Shown: one piece after another, positions 43,951-52,732 of the stretch | Layout: each line of letters begins with the position of its first letter | Position numbering within the stretch: the first letter of the stretch is position 1 | Source: a virus | Length of the DNA: 64,000 nucleotides | Strand: one strand, 5' to 3' | Virus record (IMG/VR): IMGVR_UViG_3300030109_005647 | Span: 74,596 to 138,595 of that record | Made by a program: the position numbers and the translations under genes | The notes under the pieces: model-generated | The model's input: only the letters and a program-made list of their open reading frames with translations | Databases searched by the model: none | Told to the model about the DNA's origin: nothing

Positions 43951-44841
43951 TTATTTTTTAATAAACTCTTTGTATTTATTTGATACTTCTTTCATATCAT
44001 AACTCACTTCATGTATATTTTTAATTTTTTTATCAAAACTAAGGACTGGTGGTTTGTATAATTCAACAGGCTTAAAATCCCAATCTTTTTCCTGTATTAC
44101 AATGGCATCCAAACCAGCTATTTCTTTTGTGCCGCCGGCGGAAGAGCAGATAATTTGGCATCCACTAGCCCTTGCATCAACAACAACATTAGGGCAGTGA
44201 TCAAGCCAAGCTAAATGCAGAAAATATTTTGATCTCTTGTATAAAGAAATTAAGTTAGGTACGGATATCTCTCCAACATAAAATATTCTTTCACTTTTTT
44301 GTATTTTTTTATCTGATTTTCCTGCGATTACTAGGCAATCTTTTTCAGAGGAGTGTTCTAAAAAATATCTAATATTGTCGTCTAATCTTTTATGTGGACG
44401 CCATGATGCGGCGCAAGACCAAACATTTTCGAATTTATCTATTTTTGGATGACTCAGAGGTGTAACAGTTTCAATAAAATCTGTGTCAGCGCCATTGTGG
44501 ATTACAGCAGAATATTCATGCTCTCCGAAATATTCTGTTGTTAGCTTTTTATTAAAATTAGATTGAAATATAACACCGGTGGAATGGTGATATGTTTTTT
44601 CAATATTTTGATTTTGTATTTTATACGGTTGAGATAAATTAAAGTATATCCCATCTAATCTCTGAAAAAGAGGAATTTTGCTTTGAAAATCTCTTGTTTC
44701 TATAAAGCATAGTCTAGCATCGGCGGTAGAGGTTTTGTTAAATGTGACACCATTTTTTTTGCCATATTTAACTAATTTTGATGCGAAATGGTTAGGTCCC
44801 GAAGCGCTTTGAAGGTTTACGTTTTCTAGTTGTATATTCAT
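43951..44841 (-). CDS. Glycosyltransferase family 4/1-type (GT-B)
   Basis: A 296-residue GT-B glycosyltransferase, shorter than typical members (about 350-400). After HSTGVIFQSNFNKKLTTEYF comes the second domain: VWSCAASWRPHKRLDDNIRY (first strand and basic patch) and IFYVGEISVPNLISLYKRS. The donor-binding region HLAWLDHCPNVVVDARASGC with SAGGTKEIAG matches the ExxxxG-type loop, with Asp-Ala in place of Glu-Ala. It has no membrane segment. The start ATG at 44841 overlaps the two-domain enzyme gene by four bases (ATGA). Confidence 0.85.
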   Translation of the reverse strand: MNIQLENVNLQSASGPNHFASKLVKYGKKNGVTFNKTSTADARLCFIETRDFQSKIPLFQRLDGIYFNLSQPYKIQNQNIEKTYHHSTGVIFQSNFNKKLTTEYFGEHEYSAVIHNGADTDFIETVTPLSHPKIDKFENVWSCAASWRPHKRLDDNIRYFLEHSSEKDCLVIAGKSDKKIQKSERIFYVGEISVPNLISLYKRSKYFLHLAWLDHCPNVVVDARASGCQIICSSAGGTKEIAGLDAIVIQEKDWDFKPVELYKPPVLSFDKKIKNIHEVSYDMKEVSNKYKEFIKK

Positions 44842-46457
44842 ATTCTTTTATATGGAGTTTTACTCCTGATTTTGTCTGCCAATTCAGATTGTTTTTTTGC
44901 CTTAATCTTATCTACACTTAAGGGGTTTTGTCTATTGTAAACATAAAGCGCTTCTGGTATATATCGTGATCTCTCTGCAGACATCTCTAATAGTGGCAAC
45001 ATTATAGCTTGATCATAAGTCATTTCGAAATATTTACCGCTCTCTTTAAGATCTTTTTGATCTAACTTTTCCCACAGGCAATATTTAAAAGTTCTAAGAT
45101 GTGATGCTCGCCAACTGTCTTTTCTAAACGAATTATTTTTGATAATCTCCTCTGGGTATTCAGAAGGCTCTACGCCTCTTTGACCGGTTGGGTTATATAT
45201 ATAACTTCCATAAGTTAATAGTGTATCTGTCGTGTATTCATCACTTAACCTAGATAAAACCGCCGTAGATGATAACCAATCATCGCCATCCATCAATATT
45301 ACGATATCCTGTTTTTTTATACTCTTCTCATTTAAGATGTAAGCAATGTTTCCCAAAGCATACTTTTTTTCTTTATTTTGTATTAATTCAAATCGGGTAT
45401 CATCTCTTATCATTTGCTTGATTATATCTGAGGAGTTATCAGTCGACATATCATCAACCAAATAACACTTAAAATTAGTATAACTTTGACGCCTAATACT
45501 GTTTATACATTTGTCAATCCACTTTTCACAATTATAAAAAGGAACAACAAAAATAAATTTATCATTTTCAATATGTGTTTCCTTTGGCTCCGGTAAAGAT
45601 AAATTTTCAAATGCTAATTTTTCTATTTGTGTCCAGAATATTTCTGTTCGTTTTCTCAAATAATATAAAGTGTTTTCTCTTGTTTGGAACCAAGGCTCGT
45701 CTTTGTGTTGAACATTTTCATTTAAAATCAACTCACAGTCCAATAATTTGGCTTCTATTGTCATCCTTGGGCAAGTATCACCAGCATTTGGAAAAAATAT
45801 AATTCCTTTGGAATTTGCTAGCTTTTGTAAAAGTTCCTTATGACTCAAACCCCAAACCAATTCATACTCTAAGTTATTCTCTTCAGCATATGCTTTGGAT
45901 TCGCTTACGCCTTTAATCCAAGAAGGTGAATTTAAAATTAAATATTTATTATTTTTGTTTTTTGTATCTAGAGAACAAATGTAATCCAATGTTTCATTTG
46001 AAAAAACAGAGCTTAAGACTTGACTCCTATCGTTATCTAAAAATGGAAATTTATTTCTATAATGATCAAATTGATTTCTAGACATCCACCAAGCCATCTT
46101 TGCATTGTTTAAAAATATTGAGGTTATTTTTCCTTGACTTGTTAATTCGCAATTACAAGTTTCACCCTCTAATATGTGTTTACCTGGGGATCTATATTTA
46201 CAATATTTATAATCATACTCCAGAACAGAGTAATTTAAATTTTTAGCAGCAAATAAAAGGACTTGTTGCGATGCGTTGGCAAAATTGCCAAAAATCCAAA
46301 AAGCTTTGGTATTTTTTTTCATTAATGAAATTAAGCGTGGATCTGAGGACAGCACCTTATTGCAAGGAAAATAAGATGCTTTAATCAATGCTTCAGTTGT
46401 TAACTCGGCGCCTCCCTCATAATGTTCAACAAATAAATCGGATACAAAAAAAATCAT
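44838..46457 (-). CDS. Bifunctional glycosyltransferase (GT-B-like plus GT2)
   Basis: A 539-residue protein of two parts. Residues 1-290 are GT-B-like: MIFFVSDLFVEHYEGGAEL at the N-terminus, NKYLILNSPSWIKGVSESKA in the middle and ITKGIIFFPNAGDT-type loop GIIFFPNAGDTCPRMTIEAK as donor site. Residues about 297-539 are a GT2 domain: FIFVVPFYNCEKWIDKCINS, LVDDMSTDNSSDII and VILMDGDDWLSS (metal-binding DGD, about residue 389). Two transferases in one chain usually add two successive sugars. The start overlaps the next gene's stop by four bases. No membrane anchor is seen. Confidence 0.85.
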   Translation of the reverse strand: MIFFVSDLFVEHYEGGAELTTEALIKASYFPCNKVLSSDPRLISLMKKNTKAFWIFGNFANASQQVLLFAAKNLNYSVLEYDYKYCKYRSPGKHILEGETCNCELTSQGKITSIFLNNAKMAWWMSRNQFDHYRNKFPFLDNDRSQVLSSVFSNETLDYICSLDTKNKNNKYLILNSPSWIKGVSESKAYAEENNLEYELVWGLSHKELLQKLANSKGIIFFPNAGDTCPRMTIEAKLLDCELILNENVQHKDEPWFQTRENTLYYLRKRTEIFWTQIEKLAFENLSLPEPKETHIENDKFIFVVPFYNCEKWIDKCINSIRRQSYTNFKCYLVDDMSTDNSSDIIKQMIRDDTRFELIQNKEKKYALGNIAYILNEKSIKKQDIVILMDGDDWLSSTAVLSRLSDEYTTDTLLTYGSYIYNPTGQRGVEPSEYPEEIIKNNSFRKDSWRASHLRTFKYCLWEKLDQKDLKESGKYFEMTYDQAIMLPLLEMSAERSRYIPEALYVYNRQNPLSVDKIKAKKQSELADKIRSKTPYKRI

Positions 46458-47737
46458 GCGTAGTTTGAAATTTTAGAGAATAGATCATCTATTTCTTCAT
46501 CTGAAATACTTTCGACAAAATACTCATCAATAATTTCTTTAAATTTATTAATTTGTTTTTCACTATTAAATTCTTCTAGAATCCAATCTTGAAGTTTTTT
46601 TGCTTGAGATTTAAATCGTCCATAATCTTTATAAACTTCTCTTAGCTTTATTTTACAAGAACCCTGCTGTGGATATGCCCACATAGAGTCTTTCTGTATC
46701 ACTCCATCCCAAACAGCGTCTGGGGGGACCGGCTGAAGGTCATAATCAATTCTAGCAAAATGAGGTTTGTTTTTCTCTCTACCTTTTTTATCTTTTGTCG
46801 GTTTATAGAGAAAATCCAAGTGACCAGACCAATCTGTTGCTAAAACAGGTAATCCACAATATGCAGCCTCAAAAAGTGGTAGACCAAACCCCTCTCCGTG
46901 TGTTAAGCTTATTAACGCATTAATGCTCTTGTGAGAATACAAACAATGCATCTCTTCATCTGTTAGATCACCGTGAAGAAGATAAACTTTACATTCTCTA
47001 TCTTTATACTGTGGTCTAGAAAGAAGTTTTTCTAATTCTTGAGTTACTGCATTTTTATCTAATATACTGCCGCCTCTAACAAATGTTTTAACAACTAGTC
47101 CGACCTCTGGATTGTCTATAAATTCTTCAACAAACCACTTCACCGTCGAGCCTAAATTTTTGCGTGGACCCCACTGTGCGACTGTAAGAAAATTAAATTT
47201 AGTGTTTAAATCTAGATCAAGATCTGAAGTTAAATTATTTAGAATATCTTCTTTTACCGGGTAATGAACAATATCAACTTTTTTAGCACATTTTAATATT
47301 AAAGGTTGATTTGTATTTCTGTCTATTGCCTCGTATATAGTATTTACTAAACCAGCTTTTGAATGCTGAGATATGGTGACTACTCTATCCATCTCATTGC
47401 ACTTTTGTAACCATATCGGTGCTACTTTTGTTGTTTCAATGCCCGCTGTAACTCCAATGTTGATGGGAGCCATTTTTTGCCACTCATTTGGAATTGTAAC
47501 CTGCACGGACATATCATATTGCCCTCTTTCTTGGCTATATAATGCTGTCTTTTTAATAATTTTATCCATCCAGTCTCTTTCTTCTGAATTTTCCCATATC
47601 CAAGAAGATTTGCCCCAGTTAACCGGGAGCAAATAGATGTCTAGACCTTTAATTTCCCTAAGAACGCGCAACACAAAACGACAATGTTCGCCGTATCCAG
47701 TTCGTGTTAATGCTGGTCCTCTTACTAGAACTTTCAT
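46454..47737 (-). CDS. Glycosyltransferase family 4
   Basis: A 427-residue GT4-type enzyme. Start ATG at 47737 (MKVLVRGPALTRTGYGEHCR) has AAGGAGGT six bases upstream and overlaps the previous stop as TAATG. The second domain opens NFLTVAQWGPRKNLGSTVKW, with the donor-binding loop SLTHGEGFGLPLFEAAYCGL followed by PVLATDWSGHLDFL, the ExGFGLPxxEA signature of the family. The C-terminus is a helical tail ending IDDLFSKISN. It pairs with the preceding GT4 gene; the two probably act on the same glycan. Confidence 0.92.
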   Translation of the reverse strand: MKVLVRGPALTRTGYGEHCRFVLRVLREIKGLDIYLLPVNWGKSSWIWENSEERDWMDKIIKKTALYSQERGQYDMSVQVTIPNEWQKMAPINIGVTAGIETTKVAPIWLQKCNEMDRVVTISQHSKAGLVNTIYEAIDRNTNQPLILKCAKKVDIVHYPVKEDILNNLTSDLDLDLNTKFNFLTVAQWGPRKNLGSTVKWFVEEFIDNPEVGLVVKTFVRGGSILDKNAVTQELEKLLSRPQYKDRECKVYLLHGDLTDEEMHCLYSHKSINALISLTHGEGFGLPLFEAAYCGLPVLATDWSGHLDFLYKPTKDKKGREKNKPHFARIDYDLQPVPPDAVWDGVIQKDSMWAYPQQGSCKIKLREVYKDYGRFKSQAKKLQDWILEEFNSEKQINKFKEIIDEYFVESISDEEIDDLFSKISNYA

Positions 47738-49005
47738 TAGGCTACCTCCTTGATGGTCCAACGTTTTGAGTATTTTCTAGTCGACCAAGAGCCTTTCTCT
47801 TCATGTAATTTAGTCATTACATCAACCCAAGTTTTTTTAAAGTTTTCAAAATTATAATTTTCCATAACGTGGGCGCGACCAAGAAGACCGATTTGCTTTC
47901 TCTCTTCTTCAGAAAGGTTGTAAATTTTTTCCATCGCGGCGACCACATCATCACCATTAAGTCGATCCTCATATATCCAAGGAATTTGTTGAGATCCGAT
48001 AACAGCCCTGGATGATGGGTAAAGAGCTACTCCAAATTCTTTTTCATCAGCTTTAATTTGTTCTTGGAGACCTCCTGTCATATTAACAATGATAGGAGTG
48101 CCACAGGAAAGCGATTCTAAAGTTGCCAATCCAAAACCTTCAGCATCAGAGATGTTCACCGTGCAGTCAGATATATTGTACATAAAAGATAATCTCTTTA
48201 AATCAACTTTTTGCTGACTGAACAGGATTTGACCCTCAGTTAGATTTAAATGTTCTATTATGGCTTGCAGATCTTGACCATTCGGGTCTTTTACATCAGT
48301 ATGCATAACTAAACATGCTTTATCGTGACCAACTTTATCTAGAAATTCCTTAAACCAAAAAATTAAAGAACCAGATTGTTTTCGTCGCGCATTTCGATTA
48401 TTCCAAAAGAAAACAAATTTATTGGGATCATAATATTCCCCAAATACTTGTTTTTTAAACTCTTCCAGTTCTTCTTGATTATCAACAGGAGCAAAAATTT
48501 CACTATTAACCGCATGTGGGATGTATTGAGATTCTACACTTGGTGCTACAGTTTTAACAATATCATCTGTCACTTTTGAAATTGTTGCGATAAAATCATT
48601 CGACTCGTAAAGTTGTTTATTATAAGTGGGATAAGGATAATTATCCCAAACATGGTAATAAACCATAGGCATAAGAGGACGGATTTCATTTTCCATTTCC
48701 CACAACCAGCCCCAAAAACGGGGATCAGTCATAAACCAAATAATGTCTGGCTTTTCTTGTCTAATAATCGAGCGGACCATCTCCTGATTGCCGTATCCAT
48801 CAACAGGGAACATAAGCCAATCGTCTCCGTATTGTTCAGTCTTGATTGGGTCATAGTTTGGGTGTTTGATTGCGCCACCAAAAGAACGAATTTGGAACTT
48901 ACCAGTTTTTAATAACGCTTCACAAATATACCTAGTTTGAGTTCCAACGCCACTAGGACTAAGAGGCATATCACTAAGAGTGAAGACCTTAATTTTTTTA
49001 TCCAT
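47737..49005 (-). CDS. Glycosyltransferase family 4
   Basis: A 422-residue GT4-type enzyme, opening KVFTLSDMPLSPSGVGTQTR with the Gly-rich acceptor loop. The second Rossmann domain begins FVFFWNNRNARRKQSGSLIF, and the donor site reads NISDAEGFGLATLESLSCGT followed by PIIVNMTGG. GAGGTTTAA precedes the ATG at 49005. This is the first glycan gene in the direction of transcription; the nuclease gene ends seven bases before it. Substrate is unknown; LPS or capsule precursor sugars are the usual targets of this family. Confidence 0.92.
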   Translation of the reverse strand: MDKKIKVFTLSDMPLSPSGVGTQTRYICEALLKTGKFQIRSFGGAIKHPNYDPIKTEQYGDDWLMFPVDGYGNQEMVRSIIRQEKPDIIWFMTDPRFWGWLWEMENEIRPLMPMVYYHVWDNYPYPTYNKQLYESNDFIATISKVTDDIVKTVAPSVESQYIPHAVNSEIFAPVDNQEELEEFKKQVFGEYYDPNKFVFFWNNRNARRKQSGSLIFWFKEFLDKVGHDKACLVMHTDVKDPNGQDLQAIIEHLNLTEGQILFSQQKVDLKRLSFMYNISDCTVNISDAEGFGLATLESLSCGTPIIVNMTGGLQEQIKADEKEFGVALYPSSRAVIGSQQIPWIYEDRLNGDDVVAAMEKIYNLSEEERKQIGLLGRAHVMENYNFENFKKTWVDVMTKLHEEKGSWSTRKYSKRWTIKEVA

Positions 49006-49012
49006 TTAAACC

Positions 49013-49813
49013 TCATGAGCAATGCTTTGTCTTGTAGTATTCACACACGCCATATTTGCCGTAGCAGGAAAGTCTATTTTTGACGTGGTTACTTTTATTA
49101 ATATTATATACGGCTTTGTTCAATAGTTTAAGGGCATTGCCTATTTTCTTTTCGCCGTTAGTGACTTTAAATAGTTCAACATTATTTTTATTAGCTGTTC
49201 TTTTCAACAAGGCAAAATGGGTAGTAATATCATTATAATTCTTCTCGTGTTTTTTAGCCCAGAAATGTTTATAAAGGGTAAGCTGATAGGTTATCATTTT
49301 ATCTGATTTTTTACGACTGTCCCAGCCCCAAGAGCAAGTTTTCCAATCAATTATGTGATACTTTTTAGTGTCTGGAGTGTAAACGACAAGATCTATAAAA
49401 CCCTTAAAATTTTTATTTTTATTTTCAATATTTTCATAAAGCTGTTCTTCTACAGAAACCATCTTAAACTTACCAAAATATTTTTTCAGAGCGGGGAGAA
49501 TAAACTTTATAATGTGCTTTCCTTGAGTTCGCATAGAAGCAACAAGTTCCGGTTTAAACTCAATCTTAGGTGTGGACTTTTTTACTTTTTGTAAATTTTT
49601 TACAAACTCTTGTTCAAAAAGTTTCTCTAAACCCTCAGATTTTTTATTTTCGTCGTTATCCTGTACAATTACTTCACAAACAGTGTGAAGAGCAGAACCG
49701 AACGAGGTGTGCTCGTTTCCTTTAAATTGCTTTATCTTGTCAATATAATTTAATTTATGTTTCCAAGCACAACCTGTCCATTCTTTAAGCTCGGAGTAAG
49801 ATATGTGAGACAT
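49013..49813 (-). CDS. PD-(D/E)XK nuclease, Cas4/RecB-like with Cys cluster
   Basis: A 266-residue exonuclease-like protein. SYSELKEWTGCAWKHKLNYI is the RecB-family N-terminal motif, with FGSALHTVCEVI (His) next. The active site is GFIDLVVY and HIIDWKTCSWG (Asp about 155, Lys about 157). One cysteine at the N-terminus (GCAW) and three near the C-terminus (CYGKYGVCEYYKTKHC) have the spacing of the iron-sulphur clusters in Cas4 and AddB-type nucleases. It may trim DNA ends in replication or recombination. AGAGGAA precedes the ATG at 49813. No cas genes are nearby. Confidence 0.88.
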   Translation of the reverse strand: MSHISYSELKEWTGCAWKHKLNYIDKIKQFKGNEHTSFGSALHTVCEVIVQDNDENKKSEGLEKLFEQEFVKNLQKVKKSTPKIEFKPELVASMRTQGKHIIKFILPALKKYFGKFKMVSVEEQLYENIENKNKNFKGFIDLVVYTPDTKKYHIIDWKTCSWGWDSRKKSDKMITYQLTLYKHFWAKKHEKNYNDITTHFALLKRTANKNNVELFKVTNGEKKIGNALKLLNKAVYNINKSNHVKNRLSCYGKYGVCEYYKTKHCS

Positions 49814-50233
49814 TTATTCCTCTGTTGTTTTTCTTTGGGCTCTTTTTCTTCTTGTCGTATTTGCCCTTGGGGTTGCTTTTTTTACCGGGTTTTTCTTTAA
49901 ACCATAAGGTAAAGATTCCTTGAGTTCTGCTTTTGCTTGCTTTTTCACAGGAGTCTCTGTTACGGTTGCGGTTTTATCTATTTTAACATAATTGTTTGAA
50001 ATGTCAATTTGTTTCTTTTCAAAAACATATACCCCTTTTCTTTTACTTTTCGACAAATTTCCACTGCTCTCTGTTGGTAAAAAAATATAATCTCCAAGCG
50101 TAAACTTGGTTTGTATTTTTTTTATTATTATATCTAATTTTACATCTATTTTTTTAGCCCTAGAATCGGAATAGATTTCAATTTCAAAAAATCTTTTGTT
50201 ATCGTTTTTACTTTTTATTTCACTGACGTGCAT
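49814..50233 (-). CDS. Hypothetical basic protein
   Basis: A 139-residue protein starting at ATG 50233 (MHVSEIKSKNDNKRFFEIEI), chosen for the AAGGAG at seven bases; an upstream ATG in frame overlaps the previous gene and lacks a site. Residues 1-60 are an ordered beta-rich region with KKIDVKLDIIIKKI; residues about 90-139 are Lys/Arg/Ala/Thr-rich and disordered (TRRKRAQRKTTEE), a likely nucleic-acid-binding tail. It is unrecognised. It shares its operon with the nuclease that follows by one base, which fits a DNA-binding accessory but proves nothing. Confidence 0.65.
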   Translation of the reverse strand: MHVSEIKSKNDNKRFFEIEIYSDSRAKKIDVKLDIIIKKIQTKFTLGDYIFLPTESSGNLSKSKRKGVYVFEKKQIDISNNYVKIDKTATVTETPVKKQAKAELKESLPYGLKKNPVKKATPRANTTRRKRAQRKTTEE

Positions 50234-50243
50234 ATTGCTCCTT

Positions 50244-50912
50244 TTAGAAATCAAAAAATGAATCCAATATGCCATAAAGCACTGGACTCAACTCTTTGAG
50301 TTTATTCTTGTTTCCTAATAAATAGTTCTCAAATCCATTTGCCCAATATTCTCGTAAAGCAGTTATTGCATAGGGAGAATAAAATAAATTAGAAGAAATA
50401 GTCCTTAATTTATCATAACCAATTTCTCTATATAAGTGTTGATCGAAGTTATAGTCATATTCAGAATTTTTATAATCTTCTAAACTGTATTTGCTATCAT
50501 CTAGCAAATGATACAGAGTGCTTCTTTTGGAAATAAATTCTCTCTCTAGTCTACCATCTCCATAAATTTTTTCTTTATTTTTTTTCTCAACTGCATGAGC
50601 TAACTCGTGAAGAATATCGTCTAGTAGGTCTTCCTCATTGTCCTGATCTGGTGACAGATATATTGCTCCGTCTTGAAACATTGCATTATATTCTCTGCCA
50701 TCTTTAAAAAATTCATCAACATAGCCAACAAAAAGCCCATCAACATTATCAAAGAAATAATCTGGGGTTAGCATTTCTATCTTTTTTTTAACAAAATTAA
50801 TGTTAATATCATTTTCAAATGGTTGTGCAAAAACAAGCGGCTTCCCATGGATTTTGTATTGTTTAAGCTTCTTTTTAGATTTTTCTACACCTTCAGAAAT
50901 ATATTGTTTCAT
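50244..50912 (-). CDS. HExxH zinc metallopeptidase-like protein
   Basis: A 222-residue predicted zinc peptidase. The metal site is DDILHELAHAVEKK (HELAH, about residue 113) and the third ligand is likely the Glu in LREYWANGFENYLLG near the C-terminus, an arrangement seen in anthrax lethal-factor-like (ATLF) domains. No signal peptide or membrane span is present. The first residues MKQYISEGVEK are reminiscent of a T4-style targeting peptide with a possible cut after ISE. The substrate is unknown; processing of phage head proteins or host proteins are both possible. It follows the 93-residue gene without a gap. Confidence 0.8.
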   Translation of the reverse strand: MKQYISEGVEKSKKKLKQYKIHGKPLVFAQPFENDININFVKKKIEMLTPDYFFDNVDGLFVGYVDEFFKDGREYNAMFQDGAIYLSPDQDNEEDLLDDILHELAHAVEKKNKEKIYGDGRLEREFISKRSTLYHLLDDSKYSLEDYKNSEYDYNFDQHLYREIGYDKLRTISSNLFYSPYAITALREYWANGFENYLLGNKNKLKELSPVLYGILDSFFDF

Positions 50913-51194
50913 TTAATCAACACTTCCAAACGCCCCATTTTCAGAGATACTAGGATTTGTCATTGTCTCGGAATCAACAAGCCCCTGTTTGTATCCACGG
51001 ATGAAATTCTCTTCTGCAATAACCAAAACAAACTCAGGAAATTCACTTGCCATCACTTGAATAATCATTTCAACATTTACCTCATCATTCTCAGGGTTTA
51101 ATTTGTCACCGACATAGTTAATTAGCCACTTTTTCATTTCATTTACTGGATTTACTGCTTGTAGTAGTTCTGGATTTTCATTATTTAAAGACAT
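50913..51194 (-). CDS. Small hypothetical acidic protein
   Basis: A 93-residue acidic helical protein, unrecognised. Visible features are MKKWLINYVGDKLNPENDEV followed by NVEMIIQVMASEFPEFVLVI and a polar tail. The ATG at 51194 has a very good AAAAGGAGG site at eight bases, so it is well translated. The style (helix, Pro-turn, amphipathic helix) is that of small conserved proteins of T4-like phages. It lies after PhoH and before the metallopeptidase. Function unknown. Confidence 0.7.
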   Translation of the reverse strand: MSLNNENPELLQAVNPVNEMKKWLINYVGDKLNPENDEVNVEMIIQVMASEFPEFVLVIAEENFIRGYKQGLVDSETMTNPSISENGAFGSVD

Positions 51195-51238
51195 ATAAGT
51201 CCTCCTTTTATGTAAATATAACAGATATTTGGCATAGT

Positions 51239-52552
51239 TTAAAGGATTTTAGAAGCGATAGTAGCTACTTTGGAGCGCTCACCCTTTAAGAGAGTTACAT
51301 GTCCAGAAATATCATAACTTTTAAACTTTTCGACGGCGTGTGTGAGACCGTTTGATGTTTCGTCTAGATATACATTATCAATCTGTTCTACGTCACCTGT
51401 TAAAATAATTTTTGTTCCCTCGCCAACTCTGGTAAGAATAGTTTTGAGTTCGTGGGCTGTAAGATTTTGAGCTTCATCAATGATGATAAATGCATTCGCT
51501 ATAGAGCGACCACGAATATAAGTTAAAGCCTCTACTTCTATTTTGCCTCTATCCATATAGCTTTCCAGAGTGGCTTTGTCATTTGCCATTAAATATTCTA
51601 AATTATCACGAATGGGAGCAACCCAAGGAGACATTTTTTCTTCCATTGTTCCCGGTAAAAATCCAATATCTCTACCCATCGGCTGTATTGGTCTAGACAC
51701 CACAAGCCTACTATAAGTTTCTTTTTCTACAACTTGGCTAAGACCGGCTGCGATCGCCATTAAAGTTTTACCACAACCAGCCTTGCCAACCAGTGTAACA
51801 ACATTGATTTTTGGATCTTCCAATAAATCCATTGCAAATATTTGCTCTTTATTTCTAGGTTTTAACCCCCAAAGTCTTTTTTTATTACCCGGGTTGAGTA
51901 ACTTTATAGGCTTTTCGTAAGATTCAAATTTACCTAGAGCAGTCTTTTTTTCATTTTGATTAGAAATCAGCATGAGGAACTGATTTGGATTTAATCGTAA
52001 ATCTTCTTCTTCGATATAAACCTCTTCGCCGGAATAAAACCGGTCAAGAACCGGTTCGTCTACCAAATGAGTAATGAAACCAGTGTATATTGTATCTGTA
52101 TCTTTTACAACTTGATCTGAATCAAAATCCTCGGTCGTTAAACCCAAAGAATCGCACTTAACACGCATGTTAATATCTCGTGTGACCACGATTACTTTTC
52201 TTCTTGGGTTTTCATTTTTCTGGTTTAACGCAACGCTAATGATCTCGTTATCAGGAACAGAAAGATCAAAATCTTCTGGTAGACCTTCTCTTTTAACCAT
52301 CTTCACGCATATTAGACCCTTACCCTTATCTATTCTCACACCTTTAGATAAACTACCTTTTTCACGGAGAACATCAAGATTGCGAATAAGCATTCTTGCA
52401 TTGGTTCCGGCGCCGTCTTGTCTTTTTTTGTTGTTATCTATTTCTTCAAGAACCTTGAGGGGAAGAACAATATCGTTATTACCATAAGAGCGAATACAAC
52501 TCGCGTCTGTCAAACAAACGCTTGTATCAAGAATATAAATTTTTTTAGCCAT
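51239..52552 (-). CDS. phoH: PIN-PhoH protein (PhoH2-like)
   Basis: A 437-residue protein fusing an N-terminal PIN RNase domain with a C-terminal PhoH ATPase. PIN: YILDTSVCLTDASCI (catalytic Asp), then VLEEIDNNK and VVTRDINMRVK. PhoH: VGKAGCGKTLMAIAAG Walker A at about residue 256 and FIIIDEAQNLTAHELKTI with LTGDVEQID as Walker B and sensor. Such PhoH2-type proteins are RNA helicase-nucleases; phoH is common in marine phages. It is the first gene of a minus-strand run leaving the divergent region at 52553-52732. The start ATG at 52552 has a weak site. Confidence 0.93.
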   Translation of the reverse strand: MAKKIYILDTSVCLTDASCIRSYGNNDIVLPLKVLEEIDNNKKRQDGAGTNARMLIRNLDVLREKGSLSKGVRIDKGKGLICVKMVKREGLPEDFDLSVPDNEIISVALNQKNENPRRKVIVVTRDINMRVKCDSLGLTTEDFDSDQVVKDTDTIYTGFITHLVDEPVLDRFYSGEEVYIEEEDLRLNPNQFLMLISNQNEKKTALGKFESYEKPIKLLNPGNKKRLWGLKPRNKEQIFAMDLLEDPKINVVTLVGKAGCGKTLMAIAAGLSQVVEKETYSRLVVSRPIQPMGRDIGFLPGTMEEKMSPWVAPIRDNLEYLMANDKATLESYMDRGKIEVEALTYIRGRSIANAFIIIDEAQNLTAHELKTILTRVGEGTKIILTGDVEQIDNVYLDETSNGLTHAVEKFKSYDISGHVTLLKGERSKVATIASKIL

Positions 52553-52633
52553 GTTAACTCACTTTGTTAAACACTTGATCTTCTTCATCAAAACACCCAC
52601 TTTCAATAAGTATAATCTGAAAAAGCAGTCATT

Positions 52634-52641
52634 ATAAATAG
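52634..52641 (+). promoter_or_regulatory. T4-type late promoter match TATAAATA
   Basis: An exact TATAAATA on the plus strand in the 180-base divergent region, 92 bases before the ATG of the only plus-strand gene and oriented towards it. T4-type late promoters consist of this element alone, and a gp55-like sigma gene lies at 30320-31018. The rest of the region (52553-52732) contains a short GC-rich patch near 52668-52680 and no other recognisable signal. Confidence 0.5.
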
Positions 52642-52732
52642 TCTTTTTGTTTATAAAAAAGGAAAAAGCGGTGCGGCGCCCTTATTTATTTATATGAGAG
52701 TAAAAATCTCAGAGACATGGGAGGATAAAAAA

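Noticed and set aside
49013-49813. CRISPR-Cas locus suggested by the Cas4-like nuclease
   Set aside because: No repeat array and no other cas gene were found; stand-alone Cas4-like nucleases are common in phages.
50317-50326. Another copy of AATAAATAGT
   Set aside because: It is in the middle of the metallopeptidase coding region (codons for NYLLG) and not near a gene start, so it is taken as codon-driven coincidence.
52553-52732. tRNA or structured RNA in the divergent intergenic region
   Set aside because: No cloverleaf or strong stem with T-run was found by eye; only the late-promoter match and a short GC patch are present.
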